Source: Achromobacter animicus (GTDB lineage Bacteria > Pseudomonadota > Gammaproteobacteria > Burkholderiales > Burkholderiaceae_B). From it: a stretch of DNA of 64,000 nucleotides. Location of the stretch: NCBI RefSeq assembly GCF_902859585.1, contig NZ_CADIJM010000001.1, positions 806,001 to 870,000 on the forward strand, written 5' to 3'. Position 1 is the first letter of the stretch, and every line of letters starts with the position of its first letter. Of the stretch, positions 21,787-30,873 are shown piece after piece. The notes under the pieces were generated by a model that did not search any database, had not been told where the DNA came from, and saw only the letters and a list, made by a program, of their open reading frames with translations. Both the position numbers and the translations under genes were made by a program.

Positions 21787-22730
21787 ATGCGCCCAACGCC
21801 GGCGGCAACGTCATCGACGTACGCGGCCTGAACAAGCATTTCGGCAACAAGCATGTCGTGAACGACGTGTCGCTGCAGGTTCGCGAAGGCGAGATCTTCG
21901 GGTTCCTGGGGCCCAACGGCAGCGGCAAAACGACGTGCATCCGCCTCATGTGCGGCCTGCTCACGCCGGATTCCGGCAGCGGCACATGCCTGGGCTACGA
22001 CATCCTGCGCGACAGCGCCGAGATCAAGCGCAATGTCGGCTACATGACGCAGAAGTTCTCGTACTGGGAGGACCTGACCATCCGCGAGAACCTGGACTTT
22101 GTCGCGCGCATGTACGGCATGCCGCAGCGCAAGGAGGCCGTGGACCGCGCCCTGCAGGAACTCGGGCTGCAAACGCGTGCGGGGCAATTGACGGGATCCT
22201 TGTCAGGCGGGTGGAAGCAGCGCCTGGCGCTGGCCGCCTGCCTGCTGCACCAGCCCCGCCTGTTGCTGCTGGACGAGCCCACGGCCGGCGTGGATCCGAC
22301 GGCGCGGCGCGACTTCTGGGAACAGCTGCATGAACTGGCGGCGCGCGGCATCTCGGTGCTGGTCAGCACGCATTACATGGACGAGGCCGAACGCTGCCAC
22401 AAGCTGGCCTACATCTCGTACGGCAAGCTGCTGACGCAAGGCACCGCCGACGAGGTCATCGCCGAGCAGCAACTGACCACTTGGGCCATCCACGGCGTCA
22501 ACCTGGTGCCGTTGGGCCAACAACTGCGCAGTGCGCCCGGCGTTGACCAGACGGTCGCGTTCGGATCTGCGCTGCACGTCAGCGGCCGGGACGCGGCCAC
22601 GCTGGAAAGCACGCTGCGCGCGGCCATCGCGGGCCAGGATCTGCGCCTGGAACGCATCGACACCAGCCTGGAGGACGTCTTCATCTACCTGATGAACCGG
22701 TCCACCGACAACTTCGCGGGCCAGCCATGA
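21783..22730 (+). CDS. ABC exporter ATPase (YbhF-like, single domain)
   Basis: A 315-residue ABC-2-type ATPase: Walker A GPNGSGKT, Q-loop YMTQKFSYWEDLT, signature LSGGWKQR, Walker B LLLDEPTAGVDP, and H-loop STHYMDEAE. E. coli YbhF is a fused tandem of two such domains; here there is one, so a homodimer is expected. The gene starts in an ATGA overlap with the adaptor and ends in another with the permease, so all three proteins should be made in step. Confidence 0.92.
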   Translation: MNAPNAGGNVIDVRGLNKHFGNKHVVNDVSLQVREGEIFGFLGPNGSGKTTCIRLMCGLLTPDSGSGTCLGYDILRDSAEIKRNVGYMTQKFSYWEDLTIRENLDFVARMYGMPQRKEAVDRALQELGLQTRAGQLTGSLSGGWKQRLALAACLLHQPRLLLLDEPTAGVDPTARRDFWEQLHELAARGISVLVSTHYMDEAERCHKLAYISYGKLLTQGTADEVIAEQQLTTWAIHGVNLVPLGQQLRSAPGVDQTVAFGSALHVSGRDAATLESTLRAAIAGQDLRLERIDTSLEDVFIYLMNRSTDNFAGQP

Positions 22731-23872
22731 CCGCGCGCCTGAACGGCTTTTCGTGGTCGCGCTGGTGGAGCATGGTGCTCAAGGAGTTCCTGCAGCTGCG
22801 CCGCGACCGCATTACCTTCGGCATGATCGTGGGCCTGCCGATCATGCAGCTCGCGCTCTTCGGTTATGCCATCAACACCGATCCGCGCCAGATGCCCACC
22901 GCCATCATCGCGGCGGACCACAGCCCGTTCACGCGCAGCTTCATCGCGGCGATGCGGTCGTCGGACTACTTTCACATCGTCGAGGAACTGGACACCGAAG
23001 AAGCGGGCCGCGCCGCGCTGGCGCAGGGCCGCGTGCTGTTCGTCGTGACCATTCCGCCGGATTTCACGCGCAGCCTGCTGCGCGGCGAACGCCCGGCGCT
23101 GCTGATCGAAGCCGATGCCACCGACCCCATGGCGACCGGGATGGCGCTGGGCGCAGCAACGCAACTGACGCAGGCCGTCGCGCAAAAGGATCTGACCGGA
23201 CCGCTTGCCAGCCTGGCGGGCGGCCAGCCTCCCTTCGACGTGCGCATCCACCAGCTCTACAACGAAGAGCAGATCTCGCAATACAACACCGTGCCGGGGC
23301 TGATGGGCGTGATCCTGACGATGACGCTGGTGATGATGACCGGACTGGCGATGACCCGCGAGCGCGAACGCGGCACCATGGAAAACCTGCTGGCGATGCC
23401 GGTGCGGCCGATCGAGGTGATGACGGGCAAGATCGTGCCGTACATCGCCATCGGGTTGATCCAGGCCAGCATCATTCTCGCGGCGGCGCATTTCGTCTTC
23501 CACGTGCCCATCATGGGCAGCCTGCTGTCCGTGTACCTGGCCGCGCTGCTGTTCGTCGCGGCGAACCTGACCGTCGGCATCACGCTGTCGTCGCTGGCGC
23601 AGAACCAGTTGCAGGCGATGCAGCTGACCATGTTCTATTTCCTGCCGAACATGCTGCTGTCCGGCTTCATGTTTCCGTTCCAGGGCATGCCGATGTGGGC
23701 GCAGCACCTGGGCAACCTGCTGCCGCTGACGTATTTCAACCGGCTGATCCGCGGCATCCTGCTCAAGGGCAACGGCTGGTGGGACCTGTGGCCCAACATC
23801 TGGCCCCTGATGCTGTTCACCGTCATCGTCATGACCGCCGCCGTGAAGTTCTACCGCCGCACCCTGGATTGA
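22727..23872 (+). CDS. ABC-2 type exporter permease (YbhS/YbhR-like)
   Basis: A 381-residue inner-membrane permease: one N-terminal transmembrane helix (about 25-45), a large extracytoplasmic domain (about 50-180), then five helices in the C-terminal half beginning near MGVILTMTLVMMTGLAMTRERERGTMENLLAMPV. That architecture is the ABC2_membrane_3 family. Only one permease gene is present, unlike ybhS-ybhR, again implying a homodimeric exporter. Confidence 0.92.
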   Translation: MTARLNGFSWSRWWSMVLKEFLQLRRDRITFGMIVGLPIMQLALFGYAINTDPRQMPTAIIAADHSPFTRSFIAAMRSSDYFHIVEELDTEEAGRAALAQGRVLFVVTIPPDFTRSLLRGERPALLIEADATDPMATGMALGAATQLTQAVAQKDLTGPLASLAGGQPPFDVRIHQLYNEEQISQYNTVPGLMGVILTMTLVMMTGLAMTRERERGTMENLLAMPVRPIEVMTGKIVPYIAIGLIQASIILAAAHFVFHVPIMGSLLSVYLAALLFVAANLTVGITLSSLAQNQLQAMQLTMFYFLPNMLLSGFMFPFQGMPMWAQHLGNLLPLTYFNRLIRGILLKGNGWWDLWPNIWPLMLFTVIVMTAAVKFYRRTLD

Positions 23873-23877
23873 AGCCC

Positions 23878-25347
23878 ATGTCCCGCCCCCCCTTCATGCC
23901 CGCTTCCCGTCCCCTGGTCTCGATGGCGCTGTGCGCGCTGCTGTCGGCCTGCGCGGTCGGCCCCGACTTCGATACGCCCGCCGCGCCGGACGTTGCAGCC
24001 TATACGCAAAACGGGCAGGACGCGCTGCCCGCGGGCCAGCAGCGTCTGCACGCGGGCGCCGACATTCCCGCGCAGTGGTGGCAATTGTTCCGGTCGGACG
24101 CGCTGGACCGGCTGGTGCGCCAGGCGCTGGACGCCAGCCCCACGCTGGAAGAAGCGCGTGCGCGCTTGCGGCAGGCGCAGGAAGACCTGGCCGCGGACAC
24201 CGGCGGGCGCATGCTGCCCGCGGTGGACGGCAATCTGTCGGCGGCGCGCAAGAAGGTCGATCCCGCCGCCTATGGCGTGCCGGTGGCCGAGCCGCCCCCG
24301 CCTTTCACGCTGTACAACGCCTCGATCGACGTGTCCTACACGCTGGACGTGTTCGGCGCCAACCGCCGCGCGCTGGAAAGCCTGGCCGCCCAAACGGATT
24401 ACCAGGCGCATGAACTGCAGGCGGCGCGCATGTCGCTGGCGGCCAACGTGGTCACCGCCGCGATCCGCCAGGCGGATCTGGCCGAGCGGCTGACCGCCAC
24501 ACGCGAGCTGTTAGCGGCGCAAGTCAGCCAGCAGGACATCATGCACAAGCGCCTGGACGCCGGGGGCATTGCCCTGGCCGATCTGCGCAATCAGGAGCTG
24601 CTGGTCGCGCAGACCCGCGCCACCGTGCCGCCGCTGGAATACCAGCTTGCGCAGGTGACCCACCAGCTTGCCACCTACCTGGGCGTGCTGCCCGCCGCCC
24701 TGCAATCGCCGCCGCTGCGCCTGGCGGACCTGACGCTGCCGCCCGACGTTCCGACCGGCGTGCCGTCGGCGCTGACGCGCCAGCGGCCCGACATCCTGGC
24801 GGCCGAAGCCCTGTGGCGCAAGGCGTCGGCCGACGTGGGCGTGGCGACGGCCAACCTGTATCCGCAGTTCACGCTGACCGCCAGTTTCGGTTCGCAGCGC
24901 ACGGGCGTGAACGAACTGTCAGACGGCGTCAACGTGTGGAATTTGGGACTCGGGCTGGTTCAGCCTCTTTTTCATGGTGGCGAGCTGCGGGCCCGCAAGC
25001 GCTCGGCGGAAGCGGCGTATGACGCTGCCGCCGCATCATTTCGCCAGACGGTGCTTGACGGCTTTCGCCAGGTGGCCGATGCGTTGCGCGCGCTGCAGAC
25101 GGACGGTGACGCCTTCGCGGCCTACGACGATGCGTGGCGCCGCGCAGACGAGGCCGAACGCATCGCGGCGGGCCGCTACCAGGCCGGCGGCATCAGCCAC
25201 CTGAGCCTCCTGGACAGCCAGCGGCAGGTGTTGCAGACCAGGATTTCGCGCATCGAAGCGGATGCCGCGCGCTACACCGACACGGCGGCGCTGTTACAAG
25301 CGCTGGGCGGCGGCTGGTGGAATGAGGCGGTTGCACCCGCCCCGTAA
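23878..25347 (+). CDS. NodT-family outer-membrane efflux lipoprotein
   Basis: A 489-residue TolC-like channel protein with a lipoprotein signal (ALCALLSACAVGPDF, Cys lipidated) and the typical start VGPDFDTP. Two OEP repeats follow, with alternating coiled-coil segments and the FASFGS/GLVQPLFHGGELRA strand regions. It starts 5 bp after the permease stop and completes a tripartite exporter with the upstream adaptor, ATPase and permease. Confidence 0.92.
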   Translation: MSRPPFMPASRPLVSMALCALLSACAVGPDFDTPAAPDVAAYTQNGQDALPAGQQRLHAGADIPAQWWQLFRSDALDRLVRQALDASPTLEEARARLRQAQEDLAADTGGRMLPAVDGNLSAARKKVDPAAYGVPVAEPPPPFTLYNASIDVSYTLDVFGANRRALESLAAQTDYQAHELQAARMSLAANVVTAAIRQADLAERLTATRELLAAQVSQQDIMHKRLDAGGIALADLRNQELLVAQTRATVPPLEYQLAQVTHQLATYLGVLPAALQSPPLRLADLTLPPDVPTGVPSALTRQRPDILAAEALWRKASADVGVATANLYPQFTLTASFGSQRTGVNELSDGVNVWNLGLGLVQPLFHGGELRARKRSAEAAYDAAAASFRQTVLDGFRQVADALRALQTDGDAFAAYDDAWRRADEAERIAAGRYQAGGISHLSLLDSQRQVLQTRISRIEADAARYTDTAALLQALGGGWWNEAVAPAP

Positions 25348-25440
25348 GCCCGCAAAACGCGCTCTGCGCGGCCATGTCCGAGAATTCGGGTAGGAAAGTG
25401 TCGTTGTGCGGGGCTTGGGAAAGCGCGGTATCCCCTCATC

Positions 25441-26211
25441 ATGCAAGCGCTCAAGCTGCATGATGTTTACAACGATTTCATGAATGACCTATTAGACCTG
25501 ATCGTCTTCGCGCCCGACGCCGGCCAGCGCGTCCGCCGTAGCGACGAACTGGCCGAAATGGGGTTCTCGCCGCGCCCTTGCGAAGACTCCAACGGACTGT
25601 TCCGCCTGTTTCAGGCCCGCCGCACCCCGCTGCTCGTGATGCAGGCCGAGTTCACCGATCTCTGCATGGCCGTCGCAGGTCTGCGCGCCATGGACACCAC
25701 CGCCGGCATCGTTGCCATTTCCGCCTTCGATACCCCTGAGAACCGCATCCTCGGCCTGCATTGCGGCGCCGACGCCTGCTTTTCGCCCGAGGTCGTCACC
25801 GGCGAAATCGCCGCAGCCCTGCAGGCGCTGGTGCGCCGCGTCCCCACCTCCGCCAACCGCCGCGGGGCGGCCGAGGCCGATGCCCGGCCCGCACCGCCGC
25901 CCGTGGCGTCCGCCGAGCCGACCGGCAAGTGGCAATTCCTGGACGCCGCCTGGACGCTGGTCAGCCCCCAGGGCAGACGCCTGGCACTGACCCAGGCCGA
26001 GCGCGAGTTCCTGCTCAAGCTGACCGGCGCGCCGGACAAGCGCATGCCGCGCGGCGATCCGCCTGGCATCGACCCGCATTCCGGCCGCGAATCCATGCGC
26101 CGCACGGACGTCGTCGTCAGCCGCCTGCGGCGCAAGGCGCAGGACGTCGACGTGGAACTGCCCATTCGCACCGTCTGGGGCTGGGGCTACGCGTTCACCG
26201 GGGAAATCTGA
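25441..26211 (+). CDS. winged-helix regulator with a degenerate receiver domain
   Basis: A 256-residue OmpR-like protein. The first 130 residues follow the receiver pattern (LIVFAPDAGQR as strand 1, TPLLVMQAEF as strand 3, GIVAISAFD as strand 4), but the phospho-accepting Asp is Gln68 and the conserved Lys near FSPE is missing. An Ala/Pro-rich linker (about 140-160) leads to a winged helix with VVVSRLRRKAQ and RTVWGWGYAF. It should bind DNA without phosphorylation. No kinase gene is adjacent. An alternative start is the ATG at 25480. Confidence 0.75.
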   Translation: MQALKLHDVYNDFMNDLLDLIVFAPDAGQRVRRSDELAEMGFSPRPCEDSNGLFRLFQARRTPLLVMQAEFTDLCMAVAGLRAMDTTAGIVAISAFDTPENRILGLHCGADACFSPEVVTGEIAAALQALVRRVPTSANRRGAAEADARPAPPPVASAEPTGKWQFLDAAWTLVSPQGRRLALTQAEREFLLKLTGAPDKRMPRGDPPGIDPHSGRESMRRTDVVVSRLRRKAQDVDVELPIRTVWGWGYAFTGEI

Positions 26212-26277
26212 CGCGCGGCGGGCGTATGATTCCGCGTACAGGGCCGACTCCCGGCCCGCCTCTGCCCCATCCGTCCC

Positions 26278-26760
26278 ATGGAAGTCTTTGAACGCCTGCA
26301 AGCCCTGCTCATCCAGAATCGGGCGCGCTACCGCCAGCTCGAACACGCTGCCGCCGGCAAGTCCGTCGAAGTGGCCGCCATCCGCGGCACCGAGGTCAGC
26401 CAGGGCGCCAAGGCGCTGGTCTGCCGCGTGAAGATCTCGTCCAACCAGCGCAAGAACGTGCTCGCCGTCTTTCCGGCGGACAAACAGGCCGACCTGGACG
26501 CCATCGCGCGGGCGGCGGGCGGCAAGAAGGCCTCGCTGGCCTCGCAGGACCTGGCACGTGAACTCACGGGCTGCGAGATCGGCGCCATCCCGCCCTTCAG
26601 CTTCAATCCCGACCTGACGCTGCTGGTGGATCCCAGCCTGCGAGAGCGCCACGACGAAATCGTGTTCAACGCCGGACGCCTGGACGCGTCCATCCTGCTG
26701 AACACCGACGACTACTTCCGCCTGGCCGCGCCCGACGAGGCGCCGCTGATCAAGGCCTGA
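26278..26760 (+). CDS. YbaK/EbsC-type aminoacyl-tRNA deacylase domain protein
   Basis: A 160-residue single-domain protein of the YbaK/ProRS-INS family, which hydrolyses misacylated tRNA. The core segments ALVCRVKISSNQRKNVLAVFPADKQADL, the glycine-rich EIGAIPPFSF turn and LLVDPSL are family landmarks. Which tRNA it edits cannot be read from sequence. It may be cotranscribed with the FUSC gene, which starts 38 bp later. Confidence 0.8.
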   Translation: MEVFERLQALLIQNRARYRQLEHAAAGKSVEVAAIRGTEVSQGAKALVCRVKISSNQRKNVLAVFPADKQADLDAIARAAGGKKASLASQDLARELTGCEIGAIPPFSFNPDLTLLVDPSLRERHDEIVFNAGRLDASILLNTDDYFRLAAPDEAPLIKA

Positions 26761-26798
26761 CCGGCGCCGCCCATGAGGCCACCTTGTCCCGCCCTTTG

Positions 26799-28808
26799 AT
26801 GACCCACGGCGCGCGCGCCTCCAACATGCGCTGGCTGATGAGCCTGGCGCACATGGAGCCGTCGCCGGTCAACCCCTGGGTGATGCTGCGCGCCGCCCTG
26901 GCCATCGGCCTGCCGACCGCGGTGGGCATGGCGCTGGACCAGGGTGCGGCGGCCGCGCTGGTGGCGCTGGGCGCACTGCCCGCCATCACGGGCGACAACG
27001 GCGGCCCCTACCGCAGCCGCGCGCTTTCCATCGGTTCCACGGTGTTCGGCGGCGCGTTCGGTTATCTGCTGGGCAACCTGATGTCGGGCCACGGCCTGTG
27101 GACGTCTGCCGGCATGACGCTGCTGGTGCTGGCGGCCAGCCTGGTCGGCACCTTCAACAACATCGCCGCGGTCGCGACGCTGCAATTCGCCACGTATGTC
27201 ATCGTCGGCTCCAGCTTGACGCCCACGCTGCCGCCCTGGCTGCCGCCGGTGCTGGTGGGCGTGGGCGGTCTGTTCGGGCTGGCGCTGACGCTGTCCGGCT
27301 GGGTCGTCAACCCGATCGCGCCGGAGCGGGCCGCCGTGGCGCAGGCCTACCGCAAGCTGGCGGCGATGTTCGCGGCCATCGGCACCTCGCGCGTGATGGC
27401 CGCGCGCCGCGACATGGAAGCCGCCATGGCCACGGCCTACGACACCGTCCTGGCCGCGCGGGGCCGGTCGGCGGGTCCGTCGCCCAGACTGGCGCGGCTG
27501 GCCGCACAGTTGCAGGCCTGCACGCCGCTCACCAACGCCGCGCTGGCGCTGGCGCGCGCCGGCCGCGTGTTGCCGGACGAATGTGCCCGGGTCATGAACC
27601 ATCTGGCCGACCGGGTCGAAAACGATGCGCCACCGGACGCCCGCGACGACATCGCCGCGCTGCACCGCGCCAGCATGCCGCAGTTGGCCGAGGCGCTGGA
27701 ACAGGTGCAGCCGCTGCTGCACGGCGCGCGGGCCAGCCAGGCCAACCAGGGCGCCGGGGCCACGGAAGCCATCCAGGCCACCGAGGCCGACGCCTTCGCC
27801 ACCCTGCAGCCCGCACCGGCGCGCACGCCGTGGCGGGTGCTGATCCGCACGTACCGGCCCGGGCCGACGACGGTCCGTTACCTGGTCCGGTTGGGCCTGT
27901 GCCTCGTCGCCGCCGAGGCCGTCGCCCTGGCGGCCGCGCTGCCGCGGTCCTACTGGGTGCCGCTGATCGTCGTGGTGGTGTTCAAGCCCAACTTCGGCTC
28001 GGTGTTCGCGCGCGCGCTGCAAAGCTGCGCGGGCAGCGTGGTCGGCGTGGCGATCAGCGCCACCGTGCTTGCGCTGGATCGCGGCGGTCTGGCCAGCTTG
28101 CTCACCGTTGCTGCGCTGGCCGCGTTGCTGCCGTGGTCGATACGGCGCAACTACGGGCTGTTCTCGGCAATTCTGGTGCCGATCCTCATGCTGCTGATCG
28201 GGGCGCTGCAGCCGGGAAGCTGGGCTATTGCGCTGGCGCGGCTGATCGATGTGGGGGTTGCGGCGGCCATCGTGCTGCTGGTGGGCTACCTGCCGTGGAT
28301 CCGCATCGAACGCAGCAACCTGGACCATGCCGTTTCCGCCGCCACGTCCACGCTGGCGGCCTACCTGAACACCGTCTTCCAGACCGACCCCGGCAACCGG
28401 CATGACCTGCGCGCCCGCGCCTACGCGCGCCTGTCGGACCTGCGCATCGCCCTGCAGCGCGGGCTGTCCGAACCCCGGCTGGTCAGCCGCCGCGCATTGG
28501 CCTGGTGGCCGGTGGAAGTCGCACTGGAACGCGTGGCCAACGCGATTTCGGACACGGCCTGGTCGCTGCCCGCCGGACAGGACGCGCCCGCCGCCGCGCA
28601 GGTCGCCCAATTGGCCGCCGCGCTGGACAGCATTGCGGCCGCCGTCGAACAAGGCCTGCCCGTGCCCGCGGCCCCCATCGTGGCGCCATCACCGGCGCTG
28701 CGGGACGTCGCCGCCGAAATCGAATCCCTGCGCGTCACGCTGGCCGGCCCCGACTTCACGGCAACGCCCGGCCGCCCCGCCGCCCCTTCCCCCCTTCATC
28801 AGGTCTGA
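26799..28808 (+). CDS. FUSC-family inner-membrane transporter
   Basis: About 669 residues: an N-terminal bundle of hydrophobic helices (about 30-160), a cytoplasmic helical region, then a second bundle (about 345-480) with SYWVPLIVVVVFKPNFGSVFARALQ, the FUSC hallmark. FUSC proteins (YccS, AaeB, fusaric acid resistance) export aromatic acids or similar compounds. No adaptor gene is adjacent, in contrast to the second FUSC operon in this window. A TTG five codons upstream (26784) is an alternative start. Confidence 0.82.
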   Translation: MTHGARASNMRWLMSLAHMEPSPVNPWVMLRAALAIGLPTAVGMALDQGAAAALVALGALPAITGDNGGPYRSRALSIGSTVFGGAFGYLLGNLMSGHGLWTSAGMTLLVLAASLVGTFNNIAAVATLQFATYVIVGSSLTPTLPPWLPPVLVGVGGLFGLALTLSGWVVNPIAPERAAVAQAYRKLAAMFAAIGTSRVMAARRDMEAAMATAYDTVLAARGRSAGPSPRLARLAAQLQACTPLTNAALALARAGRVLPDECARVMNHLADRVENDAPPDARDDIAALHRASMPQLAEALEQVQPLLHGARASQANQGAGATEAIQATEADAFATLQPAPARTPWRVLIRTYRPGPTTVRYLVRLGLCLVAAEAVALAAALPRSYWVPLIVVVVFKPNFGSVFARALQSCAGSVVGVAISATVLALDRGGLASLLTVAALAALLPWSIRRNYGLFSAILVPILMLLIGALQPGSWAIALARLIDVGVAAAIVLLVGYLPWIRIERSNLDHAVSAATSTLAAYLNTVFQTDPGNRHDLRARAYARLSDLRIALQRGLSEPRLVSRRALAWWPVEVALERVANAISDTAWSLPAGQDAPAAAQVAQLAAALDSIAAAVEQGLPVPAAPIVAPSPALRDVAAEIESLRVTLAGPDFTATPGRPAAPSPLHQV

Positions 28809-28811
28809 ATC

Positions 28812-29597
28812 ATGTGTCTTGCCGTACTGGCTCTGCATACGCTGCCCGGCATCCCCGTGCTGATCGCCGCGAACCGCGACGAATTTCATGCGCGCCCCAC
28901 CCTTCCCGCGGCGCAATGGTCCGACGCGCCGGCCATCTACGCCGGGCGCGATGGCCAGGCGGGCGGCACCTGGATGGGCGCAACCGTTCAGGGGCGCTAT
29001 GCGTTGGTCACCAACTTCCGCGAGCCCGGCCGGCATCTGGACAACGCCCCTTCGCGCGGCGCGCTGGTCGAGGACTTTCTGCGCGGCGAAATGACGCCGC
29101 AGGCCTACCTTGAGACGGTGCACGCCATGGACCAGGCGTACAACGGCTTCAATCTGATCGTGGGCGACACGCGGCAGGCGTGGTATCTGAGCAATCGCGA
29201 CGGCGGGCCGCGCGCGTTGGACCCCGGCATCTACGCCCTGTCCAACCATCTGCTGGACACGCCCTGGCCCAAACTGGCGCGCACGAAGGCGGCGTTCTCG
29301 GCCGTGCTGGAACATCCGTCGCAGCCCGACCTGCCCGCGCTGTTTACCGCGCTTGGCGACCGCAGCCCGGCGGACGACGCCGACCTGCCGGCCACCGGCC
29401 TGCCCTTGGCGCGCGAACGCCTCTTGAGCAGCCCGTTCATCGTCAGCCCGGAATATGGCACGCGCAGTTCCAGCGTCATGGCGCTGCACGGCGACGGCGC
29501 CGGCGAACTGGAGGAACGGCGGTTCGCCCCGGACGGCTCGGTCAGCGGCGTCAGCAACCTGACGTTTTCCTGGCAGGCGGCCGGCGGCGGCGTGTGA
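28812..29597 (+). CDS. NRDE family (TANGO2-like) protein
   Basis: A 261-residue protein starting MCLAVLAL, with Cys2 positioned as in Ntn-type hydrolases, and with the AANRDEFHARPT signature near residues 20-30 that names the family. Human TANGO2 is a homologue linked to heme or acyl-CoA handling; the bacterial role is unsettled. It starts 3 bp after the FUSC stop, so cotranscription is very likely. Confidence 0.85.
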   Translation: MCLAVLALHTLPGIPVLIAANRDEFHARPTLPAAQWSDAPAIYAGRDGQAGGTWMGATVQGRYALVTNFREPGRHLDNAPSRGALVEDFLRGEMTPQAYLETVHAMDQAYNGFNLIVGDTRQAWYLSNRDGGPRALDPGIYALSNHLLDTPWPKLARTKAAFSAVLEHPSQPDLPALFTALGDRSPADDADLPATGLPLARERLLSSPFIVSPEYGTRSSSVMALHGDGAGELEERRFAPDGSVSGVSNLTFSWQAAGGGV

Positions 29598-29739
29598 TGC
29601 GCGGCGCCTGATACAAACGGTTGATTTCCGAGGCGGACGGACGCGAACTCGCCTTGCGCGCGCACGTCGAATGGTTGCAAGCTACCGGCGGAGGCAGCGA
29701 CAACGCGCTGCCACGCCGGTTTTTCTGCAGGAGAACTCC

Positions 29740-30174
29740 ATGAACAAACGTTTTGAACGCTGCACGATCGCCGCCGCCATGACCCTGGGCACCTTTGCTT
29801 TAGCGGGTGTCCTGTCCACCGCCCAAGCGGCCATGCCGCCCGTGCAGCACCAGGGCGCTATCGAATATGTCAGCGGCGGCATCGGCATCGACGAATCCGA
29901 ATCCATGAAAGCCGCGTCCAGCAGTTATCCGCTGGCATTGACCTTTGCTGCGCAACGCGGCGGCAAGGCCGATTATGTCGCCGACGTGACCGTCGCGATC
30001 CGGGATGCGCAGGGCAAGGCCGTGTTGCAGACGACCGCGCAGGGGCCCTACATGCTGGTGAAGCTGCCGGCGGGCAACTACCGCATCTCGGCCACGTTTG
30101 ATGGCAAGGCGCAGGAGCGCGAGGTCACCGTGCAAGGCTCAGGCACCGCGCGCGCCATGTTCGAGTGGAAGTGA
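29740..30174 (+). CDS. secreted small protein with a carboxypeptidase-regulatory-like beta fold
   Basis: A 144-residue protein with a signal peptide (MNKRFERCTIAAAMTLG...AQA). The mature part contains VADVTVAIRDAQGKAVLQ and GPYMLVKLPAGNYRISATFDGKAQEREVTV, a pattern of transthyretin-like or carboxypeptidase-regulatory beta sandwiches. No catalytic motif is seen. GGAG lies about 7 bp before the ATG at 29740. Function unknown; periplasmic location is expected. Confidence 0.7.
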   Translation: MNKRFERCTIAAAMTLGTFALAGVLSTAQAAMPPVQHQGAIEYVSGGIGIDESESMKAASSSYPLALTFAAQRGGKADYVADVTVAIRDAQGKAVLQTTAQGPYMLVKLPAGNYRISATFDGKAQEREVTVQGSGTARAMFEWK

Positions 30175-30183
30175 TGGCACTGA

Positions 30184-30206
30184 GGCGCGGCTGATACGGC
30201 CGCGCC
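30184..30206. terminator. hairpin between converging genes
   Basis: GGCGCGGC (30184-30191) and GCCGCGCC (30199-30206) form a perfect 8-bp GC-rich stem with a 7-nt loop, just after the stop at 30174 and before the oppositely oriented stop at 30236. No clear T-run follows on either side, so terminator function is likely but not certain. Confidence 0.45.
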
Positions 30207-30235
30207 CCCTATCCTGTTCAAAGGAGCCGGACGCG

Positions 30236-30610
30236 TCAGACGCCCGCGAACAGGATCGCAATGACAAAGCCCACGCCCGCCGTCCAGACCAGCGAGCGCA
30301 GCGCGCCCCAGTTCGCCAGGTACATCGCCAGATAGCCCAGCCGCGTGCCCAGCCAGCACGCCATCAGCGTCGCGACGTGCGCGGGGGACGCCTGGTTATA
30401 CAGCGCAAACAGCACGGCGGCGTAGAAGAACGGCAGCGCCTCGAAGGTGTTGACCTGCGCGGCGTTGGCCCGCGCGCGCCACCCCTCCTGCCGGGCCAGC
30501 CAGGCCCGCGGGTCGTTGTTGTCGAATTTCTTGCCGCCTGCCTTGGCGATGATCGTGGACACGAACGGCAGCAGCGCCGCCGCCAACATCAACCACGCGA
30601 TTGTCTTCAT
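30236..30610 (-). CDS. MAPEG-family membrane protein
   Basis: A 124-residue protein with four hydrophobic helices, and between the first two the motif AWLARQEGWRARANAAQVNTFEALPFFYAAV, typical of MAPEG proteins (membrane-associated eicosanoid/glutathione family). Many bacterial members have no demonstrated activity. The ATG at 30610 has GGAG 6 bp upstream and is preferred to the ATG four codons earlier. Confidence 0.85.
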   Translation of the reverse strand: MKTIAWLMLAAALLPFVSTIIAKAGGKKFDNNDPRAWLARQEGWRARANAAQVNTFEALPFFYAAVLFALYNQASPAHVATLMACWLGTRLGYLAMYLANWGALRSLVWTAGVGFVIAILFAGV

Positions 30611-30873
30611 TCCTGACTCCATTGCTGGCGGCTTGATGTCCGCCGGACGCGCGGGGCGTGTGCCGCCGCTGCCGCATGGTCGCCTGAAAAGCGGGGGAAG
30701 GCAAAGGCGCGGTGGGGGGGCTCGGGCGGCTCGGGCTGCTCGAGTGGCGCCGCCGGCTTGGAGTTGAAGTTGGCGTTGGCGTTGGCCGCATCAAACTTGC
30801 CGGCGTCGAAAGCGCCAAGGTTGGCGAAGACCGCGCTTACACTCGGTCCTTTGCGATTGCCGCCCGCCCGTCG

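Noticed and set aside
22753-23877. Long in-frame extension upstream of the NodT channel, overlapping the permease
   Set aside because: The lipoprotein signal begins at 23878; upstream residues are the out-of-frame shadow of the permease.
30766-30786. GTTGGC triplet repeat before the CPBP protease
   Set aside because: Only three short copies in a low-complexity region upstream of the start; no sign of function.
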